Shown here one piece after another: positions 17,376 to 25,948 of a DNA stretch of 64,000 nt (the first letter of the stretch is position 1; each line of letters begins with the position of its first letter). Origin of the DNA: Halorientalis marina (lineage in GTDB: Archaea > Halobacteriota > Halobacteria > Halobacteriales > Haloarculaceae); contig NZ_CP095490.1 in NCBI RefSeq assembly GCF_023028345.1, forward strand, positions 62,001 through 126,000, read 5' to 3'. The translations under genes were made by a program, and so were the position numbers. The notes below the pieces were generated by a model. The model searched no databases and was not told where the DNA came from. It saw only the letters and a program-made list of their open reading frames with translations.

Positions 17376-18101
17376 ATGACCTCTGAAAAAACCACCTCGA
17401 CCAGCATCACCGATCACTCCGGGCTTGCGGAGCAGCTCCTTCGGGTCTACGAGAACTTCGCCGACGAGTTCTCTCGCCGCGACGTCCCGGTTCATCTCTC
17501 TAACGTCTCTAGAGAAGGAAAATACCTGAAGGGAAAGAAGCTCGGACAGCATCCAGAACGATTCGTTGAGCAGTATCTCATCTGGCCAACGCTGCGACTC
17601 CTCGACTACGAGTTTTGGGCACAGCCGTACGGCTACCCGAAGTGGAACAAGACGCGCCCAGATTTTGCAATCAAGAATTTCGATTGTGGCTTGGACTGTG
17701 CAGTCATCGGTGAGGTGAAGACTCCAAACAAATTCGAGTACGGCGAGGAGCAGATGGAAGACTACCTCAAGAGCGACTTGGGAGAAGCTACGGTCGGGAT
17801 TACTACTGATGGAGTGCGGTGGAAGACAGAAGCGAGGCCCGAAAAATCTCCTGAAATCTTGGAAATCGTCGATGTGAACTTCCACGATATCGTCCGGAAA
17901 CTCCCCAGCCGACACGAGGAACAGGAGTCATACTCGAGTCATCGTACTCGACAGGAAATGGAGATGGTCGAATCACTCGAACGGGAAACCGTTGAGGCGG
18001 GCGTGTCTGAGGCACTCACGATGGCTACTGAGAATTACCTCTCACGGGGACTGAATTATGATCATTCCGAGTTGACGCTTGGTACGGCACTGTCTAGTTG
18101 A
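17376..18101 (+). CDS. PD-(D/E)XK-like nuclease, 3' end replaced by IS
   Basis: A 241-residue open frame resembling the N-terminal nuclease part of type I restriction R subunits and related proteins. It has RPDFAIKNFDCG followed by AVIGEVKTPNKFEYGEEQMEDYL, giving the D...E-V-K signature with a downstream Q. The last five residues and the stop codon lie inside the terminal repeat of an IS6-family element that starts at 18086, so the natural C-terminus is lost. The catalytic core is intact and the product may still fold. It is co-directional with small zinc-ribbon genes and next to an SNF2 helicase locus. Confidence 0.65.
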   Translation: MTSEKTTSTSITDHSGLAEQLLRVYENFADEFSRRDVPVHLSNVSREGKYLKGKKLGQHPERFVEQYLIWPTLRLLDYEFWAQPYGYPKWNKTRPDFAIKNFDCGLDCAVIGEVKTPNKFEYGEEQMEDYLKSDLGEATVGITTDGVRWKTEARPEKSPEILEIVDVNFHDIVRKLPSRHEEQESYSSHRTRQEMEMVESLERETVEAGVSEALTMATENYLSRGLNYDHSELTLGTALSS

Positions 18102-18830
18102 GCGAGTTTGAGAAGCGAGGAGGCCGTAGCGAGAAGTGCCTATGCAACTCGCAGACCTCCTCACCGAGACGTTAGAAGAGGACAGCCAAGACGTTTGGGA
18201 GAACGAGCGCACCCCGACACCAGTCCGGCGGTTTGGGGTGCGTCTCCACGCGGCGGGGCTGTCGATCAGGGAGACGGTTGCGATCTTAGACCTGCTGGGT
18301 GTCGATCGCTCTCACGGCGCTGTCTGGAACTGGGTCCATACACTTGCTGAGACCCAGAGCGACCCGCCGACGGCGTCGCCGTCGCGGGTCGCGGTTGACG
18401 AGAAACAGATCGAAGTTGACGGCGAGAAAAAGTGGCTCTACGCCGCTATCGACACCGACTCAAAACTGCTGCTCGAAGTTGACGTGTTCAGCCGCCGCGG
18501 GACTGACCCCGCGGCGGCGTTCCTGCACCGACTCACCGAGAAACACGATGTGGCCGACACAGAGTTTCTCGTGGATGCTGCGGGCTATCTGACTGCCCTC
18601 GCTCGTCACGAATTGAGCGGTCGGCTTGATTACCACATCCGGAACCACATCGAAAAATGGTTCCAGACTGTGACCATGCGAATCGACCGCTTTCACTCAG
18701 TCTGGCGGGGCAGTCAGCGGAGCGCGAAACAGTGGTTACGACGCTTCAGACACCACTACAACCACGAACGACCGAACCAGGCGCTCGACGGTCGAACGCC
18801 AGCTGAGGTGGTTCAGAACTAGACAGTGCC
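18086..18830 (+). mobile_element. IS6-family insertion sequence
   Basis: A complete 745-bp element. Terminal inverted repeats are GGCACTGTCTAGTT at the left and AACTAGACAGTGCC at the right, with one transposase between. The 8-bp flanks differ (CTTGGTAC and CAAAACGT), so there is no target duplication. IS6 elements transpose by cointegrate formation, and missing duplications usually mark a deletion or recombination between copies. Confidence 0.85.
18142..18822 (+). CDS. IS6-family transposase
   Basis: A 226-residue DDE transposase. An N-terminal HTH region (AAGLSIRETVAILDLLGVDRSHGAVWNW) precedes the catalytic core. The catalytic acids are Asp in SRVAVDEKQIEV, Asp in EFLVDAAGYL and Glu in YNHERPNQALDG. 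It is full length for haloarchaeal IS6 members. The ATG at 18142 is preferred over the GTG two codons earlier. Confidence 0.88.
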   Translation: MQLADLLTETLEEDSQDVWENERTPTPVRRFGVRLHAAGLSIRETVAILDLLGVDRSHGAVWNWVHTLAETQSDPPTASPSRVAVDEKQIEVDGEKKWLYAAIDTDSKLLLEVDVFSRRGTDPAAAFLHRLTEKHDVADTEFLVDAAGYLTALARHELSGRLDYHIRNHIEKWFQTVTMRIDRFHSVWRGSQRSAKQWLRRFRHHYNHERPNQALDGRTPAEVVQN

Positions 18831-18845
18831 CAAAACGTGGATCTG

Positions 18846-19247
18846 TTATTCCTCAAAAGTCATCCCGTAGCCCCATTCTTCGAGTTGGCCTTCAACCTCG
18901 TCCAAATGGTCAAGTCCTGCTTTCACGAGCGCTTCGCGGAGGTCTGTGAGGGAGACATCATCGCCAAATCGATCCTCAAGCTCCCGGAGTGCATCACGTT
19001 CGCCGTCTTTGGTGTCGCTCTGGAGGAACAGCGGCACACGATCACGCCCGTCCTGCACTCCGTCGCGCCGATACTTGTACGGGATTTGCATCGATTGCCG
19101 ACTTGCCTCTTCTGTTTCAGCAGATTCTGTCGGGGATTGGTCGGCCACGCTATTATTCTGCCCCGTATCTGGCTCTGTGGCGGCCGTCGAATCGTCCGAA
19201 TCCTCAGCAAATGGATCCTCGCCTGCCCCTTCTTTCATTCCCGTCAT
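18846..19247 (-). CDS. Partner protein of ParA (module 1)
   Basis: A 133-residue acidic protein overlapping the end of parA by 4 bp (ATGA). Its N-terminal half is disordered and rich in Asp, Glu, Ser and Thr. The C-terminal half begins IPYKYRRDGVQDGRDRVPLFLQ and continues with helices (LRELEDRFGDDVSLTDLREALVKAGL), a plausible DNA-binding region. No ParB signature is recognisable. A small acidic protein coupled to ParA recurs at 46352-46834, so both probably act as the centromere-binding partner. Confidence 0.6.
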   Translation of the reverse strand: MTGMKEGAGEDPFAEDSDDSTAATEPDTGQNNSVADQSPTESAETEEASRQSMQIPYKYRRDGVQDGRDRVPLFLQSDTKDGERDALRELEDRFGDDVSLTDLREALVKAGLDHLDEVEGQLEEWGYGMTFEE

Positions 19248-20140
19248 GCGATCACCTCGTGATCCAGGTCACCGGGCTCTGGCGGGTTCGGGGCTTCTAG
19301 GCCGACGCTCTCCTCGAGATGGCGTGCGATCCGGTCGTATTGCGCGAGCGTTTCCAGCTCGTAATCCCGGCGCCGGTCTCGGTGCTCGCGGACGTAGGTG
19401 AACGCCGAACATTGCTCCATCCAACAGCCTTCCATCAGAGATGACCGCTCGCCGATGACCTCCGGGAGTGGATAGTCGATTTCGTCGAGGATCTTCCGCT
19501 GGTCTCGCGTGTCCTTGAATCCGATCGGTACTGCCGCCAGAACACCCACCTCGACATCGAGTTGCTCCTCGAGGCCAGCCACGAGTGATTCGAGTCCTTC
19601 CACAGCTGCTCGCCCCTTCGCACTCGGCTCGACAGGGATGACCAGAGATCGGGTCGCGTGGATTGCGTTATACAGATGTGGGCCTTCCGTTGCTGGTGGA
19701 TCGCAGATCAGAACATCATATTCTTCGGGGACGCCAGCCTCCCGGAGGACACGCAGCAGTTGCGCGTGCATACCGAAAGCCTCACCCATTGCTTCAGCCT
19801 GGTCTTTCTCCCGCTGGAGGTACTCCGCGAGATCTGAGAGCATGTTGTGCTCGGGGATGATGTCGACGCCATCGACAGTCCGGATGAGGTCTGAAAACTC
19901 ACCGTTCGGACGCCGTATCATGTGTCGGACGAGGTTATCGACGGATTCTGTGCGCTGGGCATCAACCCCGAGAAGCCGAGACAGGTCTCCATCCTGGGGA
20001 TCAAGCGGGACGACGAGTGGCTTCAGCCCTGCACGGGCGTGGGCAGCAGCCAGATTCGCCGCGGTGGTGGTTTTACCGACCCCGCCTGCCTCACTGTACG
20101 TCGAGTACGCTAACATGCTCACATCATGAATGGCATCCAT
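19244..20140 (-). CDS. parA: ParA-type partition ATPase (module 1)
   Basis: A 298-residue MinD/ParA ATPase. The deviant Walker A reads YSEAGGVGKTTTAANLA, with Ala-Gly in place of the usual leading Lys. The A' motif is VVPLDPQDGDLSRLLG and Walker B is YDVLICDPPATEGPHLYNA. An internal start at 20116 (MLAYSTYSEAGG) is possible. ParA assembles on nucleoid DNA and separates plasmid copies through a partner bound to a centromere. The direct repeats just upstream are the likely centromere. Confidence 0.88.
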   Translation of the reverse strand: MDAIHDVSMLAYSTYSEAGGVGKTTTAANLAAAHARAGLKPLVVPLDPQDGDLSRLLGVDAQRTESVDNLVRHMIRRPNGEFSDLIRTVDGVDIIPEHNMLSDLAEYLQREKDQAEAMGEAFGMHAQLLRVLREAGVPEEYDVLICDPPATEGPHLYNAIHATRSLVIPVEPSAKGRAAVEGLESLVAGLEEQLDVEVGVLAAVPIGFKDTRDQRKILDEIDYPLPEVIGERSSLMEGCWMEQCSAFTYVREHRDRRRDYELETLAQYDRIARHLEESVGLEAPNPPEPGDLDHEVIA

Positions 20141-20164
20141 CTTGAAAGTACGTCAGACACAGTA

Positions 20165-20300
20165 TTGAATGAACACCATTGTTGAATACACCTTCATATA
20201 ATCTTGAACTGAATCCATGAATACACTGGGTTGGTGTAGTGGTGTGATGTAGTGAACATCATCAATGAATGTATGTAGTGAACATCAGTGGCGAACACAC
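20165..20300. repeat. Direct repeats upstream of parA, likely centromere
   Basis: Two perfect 15-bp copies of ATGTAGTGAACATCA at 20247-20261 and 20273-20287 (26-bp period). Related units TGAATGAACACCA, TGAATACAC and GCGAACACAC lie nearby. The region also holds a TATA-like sequence for parA (20194-20201, minus). Repeats with helical-turn spacing before parA suggest a partition site and operator. Confidence 0.6.
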
Positions 20301-20428
20301 GTACTGGCTGTAGTTCGCTGGATGTGTTCTTGATCGGTCGTGGCTGATACACACTAGAACACGGGTATGGCGGCGGGATTAGAGAAAACCTCAACTTTGG
20401 CCCACACCGGATGGCTGAGTATCCCGAA

Positions 20429-20902
20429 CTAGCGGACAGCTGGATCGCCGATAGGCTCGGCGAATGCAACATTTTCCTTGACTTCTGTAATCCGTACTTT
20501 CGCCTGATCGCCAGGTTGGGTTCCCGAGACGATGACGATGAACCCGCGTTCAACCTTTGCGATCCCATCGCCTTGGTCGCCCAGGGTGTCGATTGTCACG
20601 GACCGGACCTCTCCTTCTTCCACTGGGGGAGAAGGAGTTTGGTTCGATGAATGCTGAATATTGCTGGTGGATCTCCCTTGGTCATCCGCAGTGGTCTTCG
20701 ACCTCGGTTGACTGTGACTAGGGGAGGATTCGGACTCTGTTGCCGGTTCTGTTCCAGGAAGGAGGGCAACACGATAGGATTGTCCCTCTGAGAGTGATCC
20801 ATCCTCGACGAGTTCAGAGGGGATTGAAATTTTGTATCGATCACGCTCCTTCTCGAGGGACGTCTCAAATAGCAACTGAAGCGAATCGGATATTTCTACC
20901 AT
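20429..20902 (-). CDS. TRAM-domain protein
   Basis: A 157-residue protein. The N-terminal part (MVEISDSLQLLFETSLEKE, then YKISIPSELV) is typical of haloarchaeal TRAM proteins. A Ser/Thr/Gln-rich linker follows. The C-terminal 60 residues form the TRAM beta-barrel (VRSVTIDTLGDQGDGIAKVERGFIVIVSGTQPGD). TRAM domains bind RNA, and single-TRAM proteins act as RNA chaperones in archaea. The start at 20902 gives the conserved N-terminus. Confidence 0.8.
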   Translation of the reverse strand: MVEISDSLQLLFETSLEKERDRYKISIPSELVEDGSLSEGQSYRVALLPGTEPATESESSPSHSQPRSKTTADDQGRSTSNIQHSSNQTPSPPVEEGEVRSVTIDTLGDQGDGIAKVERGFIVIVSGTQPGDQAKVRITEVKENVAFAEPIGDPAVR

Positions 20903-20975
20903 TGGCGGGCATAGCGGGTACAGGGGTAAAACTGGCTGGAATTCGGTCCGATACATTTTGCAGGCTCCTGCTCTC

Positions 20976-21008
20976 AGTAGTTGAGACTGGCCGTCTCAAT
21001 GCATACGG
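20976..21008. repeat. Dispersed repeat AGTAGTTGAGACT copy 1
   Basis: AGTAGTTGAGACTGGC, then CGTCTCAATGCATACGG. A close copy is at 32575-32607 and a shorter one at 33403-33416. The inner GAGACT...GTCTCAA is itself an inverted repeat. Possibly the relic of an IS end. The rest of the 20903-21141 gap shows nothing clear. Confidence 0.45.
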
Positions 21009-21141
21009 TTCCGAATCTACTGGAAGCAACTTATTCTTGTCACTCGCTGAATCTTCTGAAGTGATCGCTCTTGAAATAGGCTGGGGCTTCAATCACCGAT
21101 TATTTCTTGGAGACGGGTGTTGATATGCTAAAAAAGAACCT

Positions 21142-21507
21142 CTAGAAGGGTGCGGTCGGGGGTCCATCGTCCTCTCCGCCGCTTTCTCCGCTGTCGGTTG
21201 TTTCTCCAGGGAATGACGGGCTCTTGCCGCCGTGGCCACTCCCGCCACCACCGCCGGTATTAGCGTGAACGGTCTCTATTTCGGCAATCTCGTTCACCAT
21301 CCGTTTCTTGATGGCCTGAATCGTCATCGGAGAGATACCGCACCCGCTGCACGCACCCCCGAGTTGGATGGACACCTCGCCGCTTTCCCGGTCAAGGTTC
21401 TGGATCGCTGCCGACCCGCCGTGCATTTCGATCTGTGGAAAGTTCTTCTGTAGGAAGGTACCGATTTCCTCGCGCAGGTCATCCTCACTTTTCGCTTCGG
21501 AACTCAT
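21142..21507 (-). CDS. NifU-like Fe-S scaffold domain protein
   Basis: A 121-residue protein. The first 80 residues form a NifU C-terminal (Nfu) domain with GGACSGCGISPMTIQAIKKRM, whose C-x2-C pair carries a transient 4Fe-4S cluster. The tail is Gly/Ser/Glu-rich and disordered. Nfu proteins deliver clusters to target enzymes. It is close to sufB, a ferredoxin gene and an iscA-like gene within 9 kb. Confidence 0.85.
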   Translation of the reverse strand: MSSEAKSEDDLREEIGTFLQKNFPQIEMHGGSAAIQNLDRESGEVSIQLGGACSGCGISPMTIQAIKKRMVNEIAEIETVHANTGGGGGSGHGGKSPSFPGETTDSGESGGEDDGPPTAPF

Positions 21508-21681
21508 ACCCCGCTGTTTCGACTCTGGCCGTATAACTCTGAATCAACATGATTTTTTGAGATGTTCTAAAGTGATATCATCAGCGGTATAATTAGTGCC
21601 CCAACTCCCGAGTGGCCAGGGGTGTAGTCACTGCCAGGTCCGGGCACTGAATCTTTTATTCTTCCGACCGTCGATCCAGTG

Positions 21682-22002
21682 ATGACCGAATTCGACCCGG
21701 AGAAATTCGAAGACAAATACGTCCATTACTTCGAAGAACTGGAGACGGCATACTCGAATGCGTACCAGCAACTCCACGGACAGGCCGACTCAGAGGTTCT
21801 TCGCGCCATCGACCGACAGGTGCTCAACGAGAGTGAACCGGTCTACGAGGGCGATGGACAATTCCGTATCACCTTACCTGACGATATTGAAGAGCGGAAA
21901 CAGACCTTGCCCGGCGACGAGGAGACCTTTGATGCCCTTCTCACTGAATTCGTCGATCGGATCGAAGATGAATTGCGCCAGATCTTCGGATTTGAAGAGT
22001 AA
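21682..22002 (+). CDS. DUF5783-like protein
   Basis: A 106-residue acidic helical protein (FDPEKFEDKYVHYFEELETAYSNAYQQLHG), matching in look the haloarchaeal family annotated as DUF5783. A TATA-like TTTTATTC about 26 bp upstream of the ATG at 21682 suggests a leaderless transcript and decides against the GTG one codon earlier. Function unknown. Confidence 0.7.
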   Translation: MTEFDPEKFEDKYVHYFEELETAYSNAYQQLHGQADSEVLRAIDRQVLNESEPVYEGDGQFRITLPDDIEERKQTLPGDEETFDALLTEFVDRIEDELRQIFGFEE

Positions 22003-22110
22003 GCGCGGGGCAGGATCCCTTGATCTGGAGGGGGGGATCAAAAAATAGTCGCCACGAATACAGCGGTAGTGATATCGTTGCGCTCTCGCCCCCTGAGCTA
22101 CTGAATTGAA

Positions 22111-22260
22111 TTAGACCTGATCGCTCCGCTCGCGTGTCGCTTCTCCGATGCCAGCATTCGCTGAACAAGCAGGACACGCGTACACTACGCCTGTCTCATC
22201 GCCAAACACTCGTATAAACCGATCCGAAACGTGCTCTCCGCAGGTGCTGCATTCTGGCAT
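22111..22260 (-). CDS. Small zinc-ribbon protein (DUF7563-like)
   Basis: A 49-residue protein: MPECSTCGEHVSDRFIRVFG, then CPACSANAGIGEATRERSDQV. Two C-x2-C pairs make a zinc ribbon of a type common in haloarchaeal genomes. The motif and the compact frame support it. Confidence 0.65.
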   Translation of the reverse strand: MPECSTCGEHVSDRFIRVFGDETGVVYACPACSANAGIGEATRERSDQV

Positions 22261-22432
22261 GGTGTTATCGATATGAAAGACATCCAATCCTGGATCGGGG
22301 AGTGTCGTCGTCTACGCGATTCAGAATAGGCGCAATGTTGATCAGAGCGTCCGCGCACCCACGATAGTTCGACACGACACCAGTTGGGACAGCGGGTGAA
22401 CGGTGAACCGACATGTCAGTATCTGTCATCGC

Positions 22433-23296
22433 TCAGTAGAACTCCCGGACAAGGTCCATCGCGTCGTCCGGGGCGCCGTCGGGGATGTCGGCCATGTTCT
22501 CGGTGAGTCCTTCGCGCTGTTCCCAGGGGGTGGAGTTCTCGTCTCGGTAAATGATGCCTTGGTACTCCTTGTCGGCGTCGAGGATGGCATCTTTGGCATC
22601 GTCGTAGTCGGTGGGGTCGTGGTCGCTTTCTTGTAGGTCGACGATGGAGTCTCTGAAGTAGTCGTAGGTGTCCACGTCGTTGAACGTCACACACGGTGAG
22701 TAGACGTTGACGAAGCCAAAGCCGTCGTGTTCGACCGCCTGCTGCACGATCTCGGTGTGGCGCTGTGCGTCCGACGAGAACGACTGGGCAATGAACGTCC
22801 CGCCGGCAGCCAGCGCAAGCGCGAGTGGGTTGACCGGCGGCTGTTTCGGCCCATCGGGCGTCGTCGACGTCTCGAAGTCCTCACGCGACGTCGGCGAGGC
22901 TTGGCCCTTCGTCAGCCCGTAGATTCGGTTGTCCATGACGACGTAGCTCATATCGACGTTGCGGCGGACGGCGTGGATGAAGTGGCCCGCACCGATGGAG
23001 TACCCGTCACCGTCACCACCGGCGACCATGACCTCCAAGTTCGGGTTGGCCAACTTCGTGCCGATACCGACGGGGAGCGCGCGGCCGTGGACACCGTGGA
23101 GCGCGTAGCTGTGCATGTAGGTGCCGATCTTCCCCGAGCACCCGATACCGGCGACGACGAACGTGTTGTCCGGGTCATTGCCCGTGTTCGCGAGCGCTTT
23201 CATCATCCCGTTCATCGTCCCGAAATCACCGCAACCGGGACACCAGGTTGGCTGCTTGTCGGATTTGAAGTCGGTGAATCTGACGTCTGAGCTCAT
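22433..23296 (-). CDS. korB: 2-oxoacid:ferredoxin oxidoreductase, beta subunit
   Basis: A 287-residue subunit that binds thiamine diphosphate. Cys residues near the N-terminus (TWCPGCGDFG) and at GIGCSGKIG belong to the conserved cluster region. The diphosphate site is GGDGDGYSIGAGHFIHA with DNRIYGLTKGQ. With the alpha subunit it oxidises 2-oxoglutarate or pyruvate to an acyl-CoA and reduces ferredoxin. No alpha-subunit gene is in the window, although a ferredoxin gene is close upstream. It may work with a chromosomal alpha subunit or be a duplicate. Confidence 0.88.
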   Translation of the reverse strand: MSSDVRFTDFKSDKQPTWCPGCGDFGTMNGMMKALANTGNDPDNTFVVAGIGCSGKIGTYMHSYALHGVHGRALPVGIGTKLANPNLEVMVAGGDGDGYSIGAGHFIHAVRRNVDMSYVVMDNRIYGLTKGQASPTSREDFETSTTPDGPKQPPVNPLALALAAGGTFIAQSFSSDAQRHTEIVQQAVEHDGFGFVNVYSPCVTFNDVDTYDYFRDSIVDLQESDHDPTDYDDAKDAILDADKEYQGIIYRDENSTPWEQREGLTENMADIPDGAPDDAMDLVREFY

Positions 23297-23392
23297 GTTG
23301 TTATCCTCTCTGTCTCCCAATCTTGACAGCCGGATTCGCCGGCGTATTGTTTCTCATTCCCGGTCACCAGTCGCTCAAGTGATTGCTTGTCA

Positions 23393-23779
23393 TCACTTCG
23401 ATTGTTTGGGGGTATTGGGATCTACTCGTTCAATTCCTGCGTCAGCGAGTTCGGTTTCTACTGCCGGGGGAAGCGTTTCGAGTGTCTCGTCTACTTGTGG
23501 AGCAACTGGTATACCGTCGACTCTCAGTGCCACTAACTTTCCACGGTTGCCCTGTGCGGCGACCTCGAACTCGAACGGGCGATCTCGTTCGTCAAGCGCA
23601 TACACCCAGACTTTCGAGAGGCCGTTTGCGCTCTCCCAGTGAGCGCTGTTGAGGACGCTGAGACTCCCTGCAGGGGGAACACACGGCGAGCCACACGCCT
23701 GGCACTGGCCTGGATGAGGCGAGGTGCCAACGTACTCGTAGTCGGCCCCGCACCGGTAACACTGTAATGTCAGAATCAT
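23393..23779 (-). CDS. Zinc-ribbon hypothetical protein
   Basis: A 128-residue protein starting MILTLQCYRCGADYEYVG, with a second pair CQACGSPC, forming an N-terminal zinc ribbon of about 35 residues. The remainder looks like a small beta domain (KVWVYALDERDRPFEFEVAAQG). No family recognised. It lies 24 bp after the ferredoxin gene and is probably co-transcribed with it. Confidence 0.6.
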   Translation of the reverse strand: MILTLQCYRCGADYEYVGTSPHPGQCQACGSPCVPPAGSLSVLNSAHWESANGLSKVWVYALDERDRPFEFEVAAQGNRGKLVALRVDGIPVAPQVDETLETLPPAVETELADAGIERVDPNTPKQSK

Positions 23780-23803
23780 CGTCAGCGCTCATCCACCCCG
23801 AGT

Positions 23804-24142
23804 TCAGAGCCTCCCCGCTCGCCCCGGGTCAACGTCGATGGCGTCGACAGGGCAGACATCGACACAGAGCATACAGTCGATGCACTGGTCCTCGTAGGTG
23901 GGATCGGCCTTGATTTCGGACTCGGGATGGCCAGGGGTATCGGTCCACTCGAATACGTCGACGGGGCAGTCCTCCAGACAGGCCCCGTCCGCAATACAGA
24001 TGTCGAAATCCACTGCGACATGGGTTCCGTGGATGCCCTGTTTGTCCTCCGTTGGTTCCTCGCCATCTGTCGTCCATACCCGGTGGTCCTCGTGGCGGTC
24101 AACTTCCTCGTAGGTGTTCTCGAAACTCGGATCGATAGCCAT
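23804..24142 (-). CDS. Di-cluster ferredoxin
   Basis: A 112-residue ferredoxin with an N-terminal extension of about 45 residues, as in archaeal seven- or eight-iron zinc ferredoxins. Cluster ligands are in CIADGACLEDCPVDVF (three Cys, the second spacing altered by Asp) and CIDCMLCVDVCPVDAI (complete C-x2-C-x2-C-x3-CP). The altered first motif suggests a 3Fe-4S cluster there. It carries electrons for 2-oxoacid oxidoreductases, fitting korB downstream. Confidence 0.85.
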   Translation of the reverse strand: MAIDPSFENTYEEVDRHEDHRVWTTDGEEPTEDKQGIHGTHVAVDFDICIADGACLEDCPVDVFEWTDTPGHPESEIKADPTYEDQCIDCMLCVDVCPVDAIDVDPGRAGRL

Positions 24143-24188
24143 TGAGATATCCTCTCGTACGTTGTGTAGCGTTCAGCCGACCTGGTCA

Positions 24189-25619
24189 CTACCCGAGCGA
24201 TCCCTCCATCTCGAGTTCGATGAGCCGGTTCATTTCGACCGCGTACTCGATGGGCAGTTCCTCCGTGAGCGGCTCGATGAAGCCAGCGACGATCATCTGC
24301 TTGGCGTCGTCGTCGTCCAGCCCACGTGATTCGAGGTAGAAGACGTCCTCATCGCCGATCTTCCCGACCGTCGCCTCGTGGGCGACGTCGACCTTGCTCT
24401 CCTGAATCTCCATGTACGGCATCGTGTCGCTGGTCGACTCGTTGTCGAACATCAGCGCGTCGCACTCCACGCTGGTCGAGGAGTTCTCGGCGCCGTCGGC
24501 GATGTGGACGAGCCCGCGGTAGTTCGTGCGGCCGCCGTCTTTCGAGATGGACTTGGACTCGATAGTCGACTTCGTGTCAGGCGCGTTGTGGTACACCTTC
24601 GCGCCGGTGTCGATGTTCTGGCCTTCGCCAGCCATGGCGATGGTGATGTGGTTGTCCGTCGCGCCGGGGCCCTTGAGGATGGTCGACGGGTACAACATCG
24701 TGGCTTTCGAGCCCATCGACCCCGACACCCACTCCATCGTGGCGTCCTTTTCGGCGATGGCGCGTTTGGTGTTGAGGTTGTAGGTGTTCTTCGACCAGTT
24801 CTGGACCGTCGAGTACTGGACGTGGGCGTTCTCCTTGACGAACACCTCGACGCCACCGCTGTGCAGATTGAACGCCGAGTACTTCGGGGCCGAACAGCCC
24901 TCGATGTAGTGAACTTCGGAGTTCTCCTCGGCGACGATGAGGGTGTGTTCGAACTGGCCCATCCCCTCCGAGTTCATCCGGAAGTACGCCTGCACGGGCA
25001 TGTCGACGTTCGTGTCCTCGGGCACGTATACGAACGAGCCGCCCGACCAGATCGCGCCGTGTAGCGCCGCGAACTTGTTGTCGCTCGGTGGCACGGCCTT
25101 GGTCATGAAGTACTCCTTGACGATGTCTTCATGCTCCTGGACGGCCTTGTCCATGTCACAGAAGATGACGCCCTTGTCCTCCCAGCGCTCTTGCATGTTC
25201 TGGTAGACGATCTCGGACTCGTACTGGGCGCCGACGCCCGAGAGGGCGTTCTTCTCCGCCTCGGGAATGCCCAGTTTGTCGAAGGTGTCCTGAATCTCCT
25301 CGGGAAGGTCTTCCCAGTTCTCGGCACCGCCGCGGGTCTCGATGTCCGGGCGAATGTAGGGGACGATTTCGTCGATGTCGACTTCCGAGAGGTCAGGCTG
25401 ACCGGGCCAGTCGGTGGGCATCGGCATCTCCTGGAACTGCTTCAGCGCTCGCAGCCGGCGCTGGAGCATCCACTCGGGCTCGTCTTTGTCTTCCGAGATC
25501 AGGCGGATGGTCTCCTCGGTGAGCCCTTTCTCAGCCTCGAAGGCCGACTTCTCCTCCTTCTTGAACTCGAAGCGAGCTTCGGTATCGGTGTCCTGAAGAT
25601 GGTCTTGTTCTGAACTCAT
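24189..25619 (-). CDS. sufB: Fe-S cluster assembly protein SufB
   Basis: A 476-residue SufB. Typical segments include IPEAEKNALSGVGAQYESEIVY, the conserved GAIWSGGSFVYVPEDTNVDMPVQAYFR, HYIEGCSAP and the C-terminal AGFIEPLTEELPIEYAVEMNRLI. SufB forms the SufBCD scaffold complex. Neither SufC nor SufD is in the window, so it must pair with subunits encoded elsewhere or be a second copy. The ATG at 25619 gives the usual acidic N-terminus; the frame runs nine codons further upstream. Confidence 0.92.
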   Translation of the reverse strand: MSSEQDHLQDTDTEARFEFKKEEKSAFEAEKGLTEETIRLISEDKDEPEWMLQRRLRALKQFQEMPMPTDWPGQPDLSEVDIDEIVPYIRPDIETRGGAENWEDLPEEIQDTFDKLGIPEAEKNALSGVGAQYESEIVYQNMQERWEDKGVIFCDMDKAVQEHEDIVKEYFMTKAVPPSDNKFAALHGAIWSGGSFVYVPEDTNVDMPVQAYFRMNSEGMGQFEHTLIVAEENSEVHYIEGCSAPKYSAFNLHSGGVEVFVKENAHVQYSTVQNWSKNTYNLNTKRAIAEKDATMEWVSGSMGSKATMLYPSTILKGPGATDNHITIAMAGEGQNIDTGAKVYHNAPDTKSTIESKSISKDGGRTNYRGLVHIADGAENSSTSVECDALMFDNESTSDTMPYMEIQESKVDVAHEATVGKIGDEDVFYLESRGLDDDDAKQMIVAGFIEPLTEELPIEYAVEMNRLIELEMEGSLG

Positions 25620-25948
25620 GAACTCACGTTGAGACTCTGTCCCCATAAGTTTGATTCATGACTATCTTTGATTGCTATCTGTATGAATGATCTCTTAATC
25701 TCCTATTCTGAGTATTCAAATTGGTAATTGATTTTTGCGATATAAAAACTTACTATCGCACAGGCTCAAAAGCGGTATATGGTATCATTATCCACTGCTC
25801 GTCAGTCCAGGAAGCAGTCTGATAGCCGACCTCTGCTCAGAGCCGGTATACCCAGTTCGTCTGCTACTTTCAGGAGTTGCCGGGTTTGGGATATCCGCTT
25901 GTCCCGCCGGCAGCGACGCTCCCGCTCTGTTATCGGGGGGAGCTGAAC

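Noticed and set aside
22727..25613. Plus-strand open frames opposite korB and sufB
   Set aside because: Shadow frames of well-supported minus-strand genes, Arg/Val-rich without domains.
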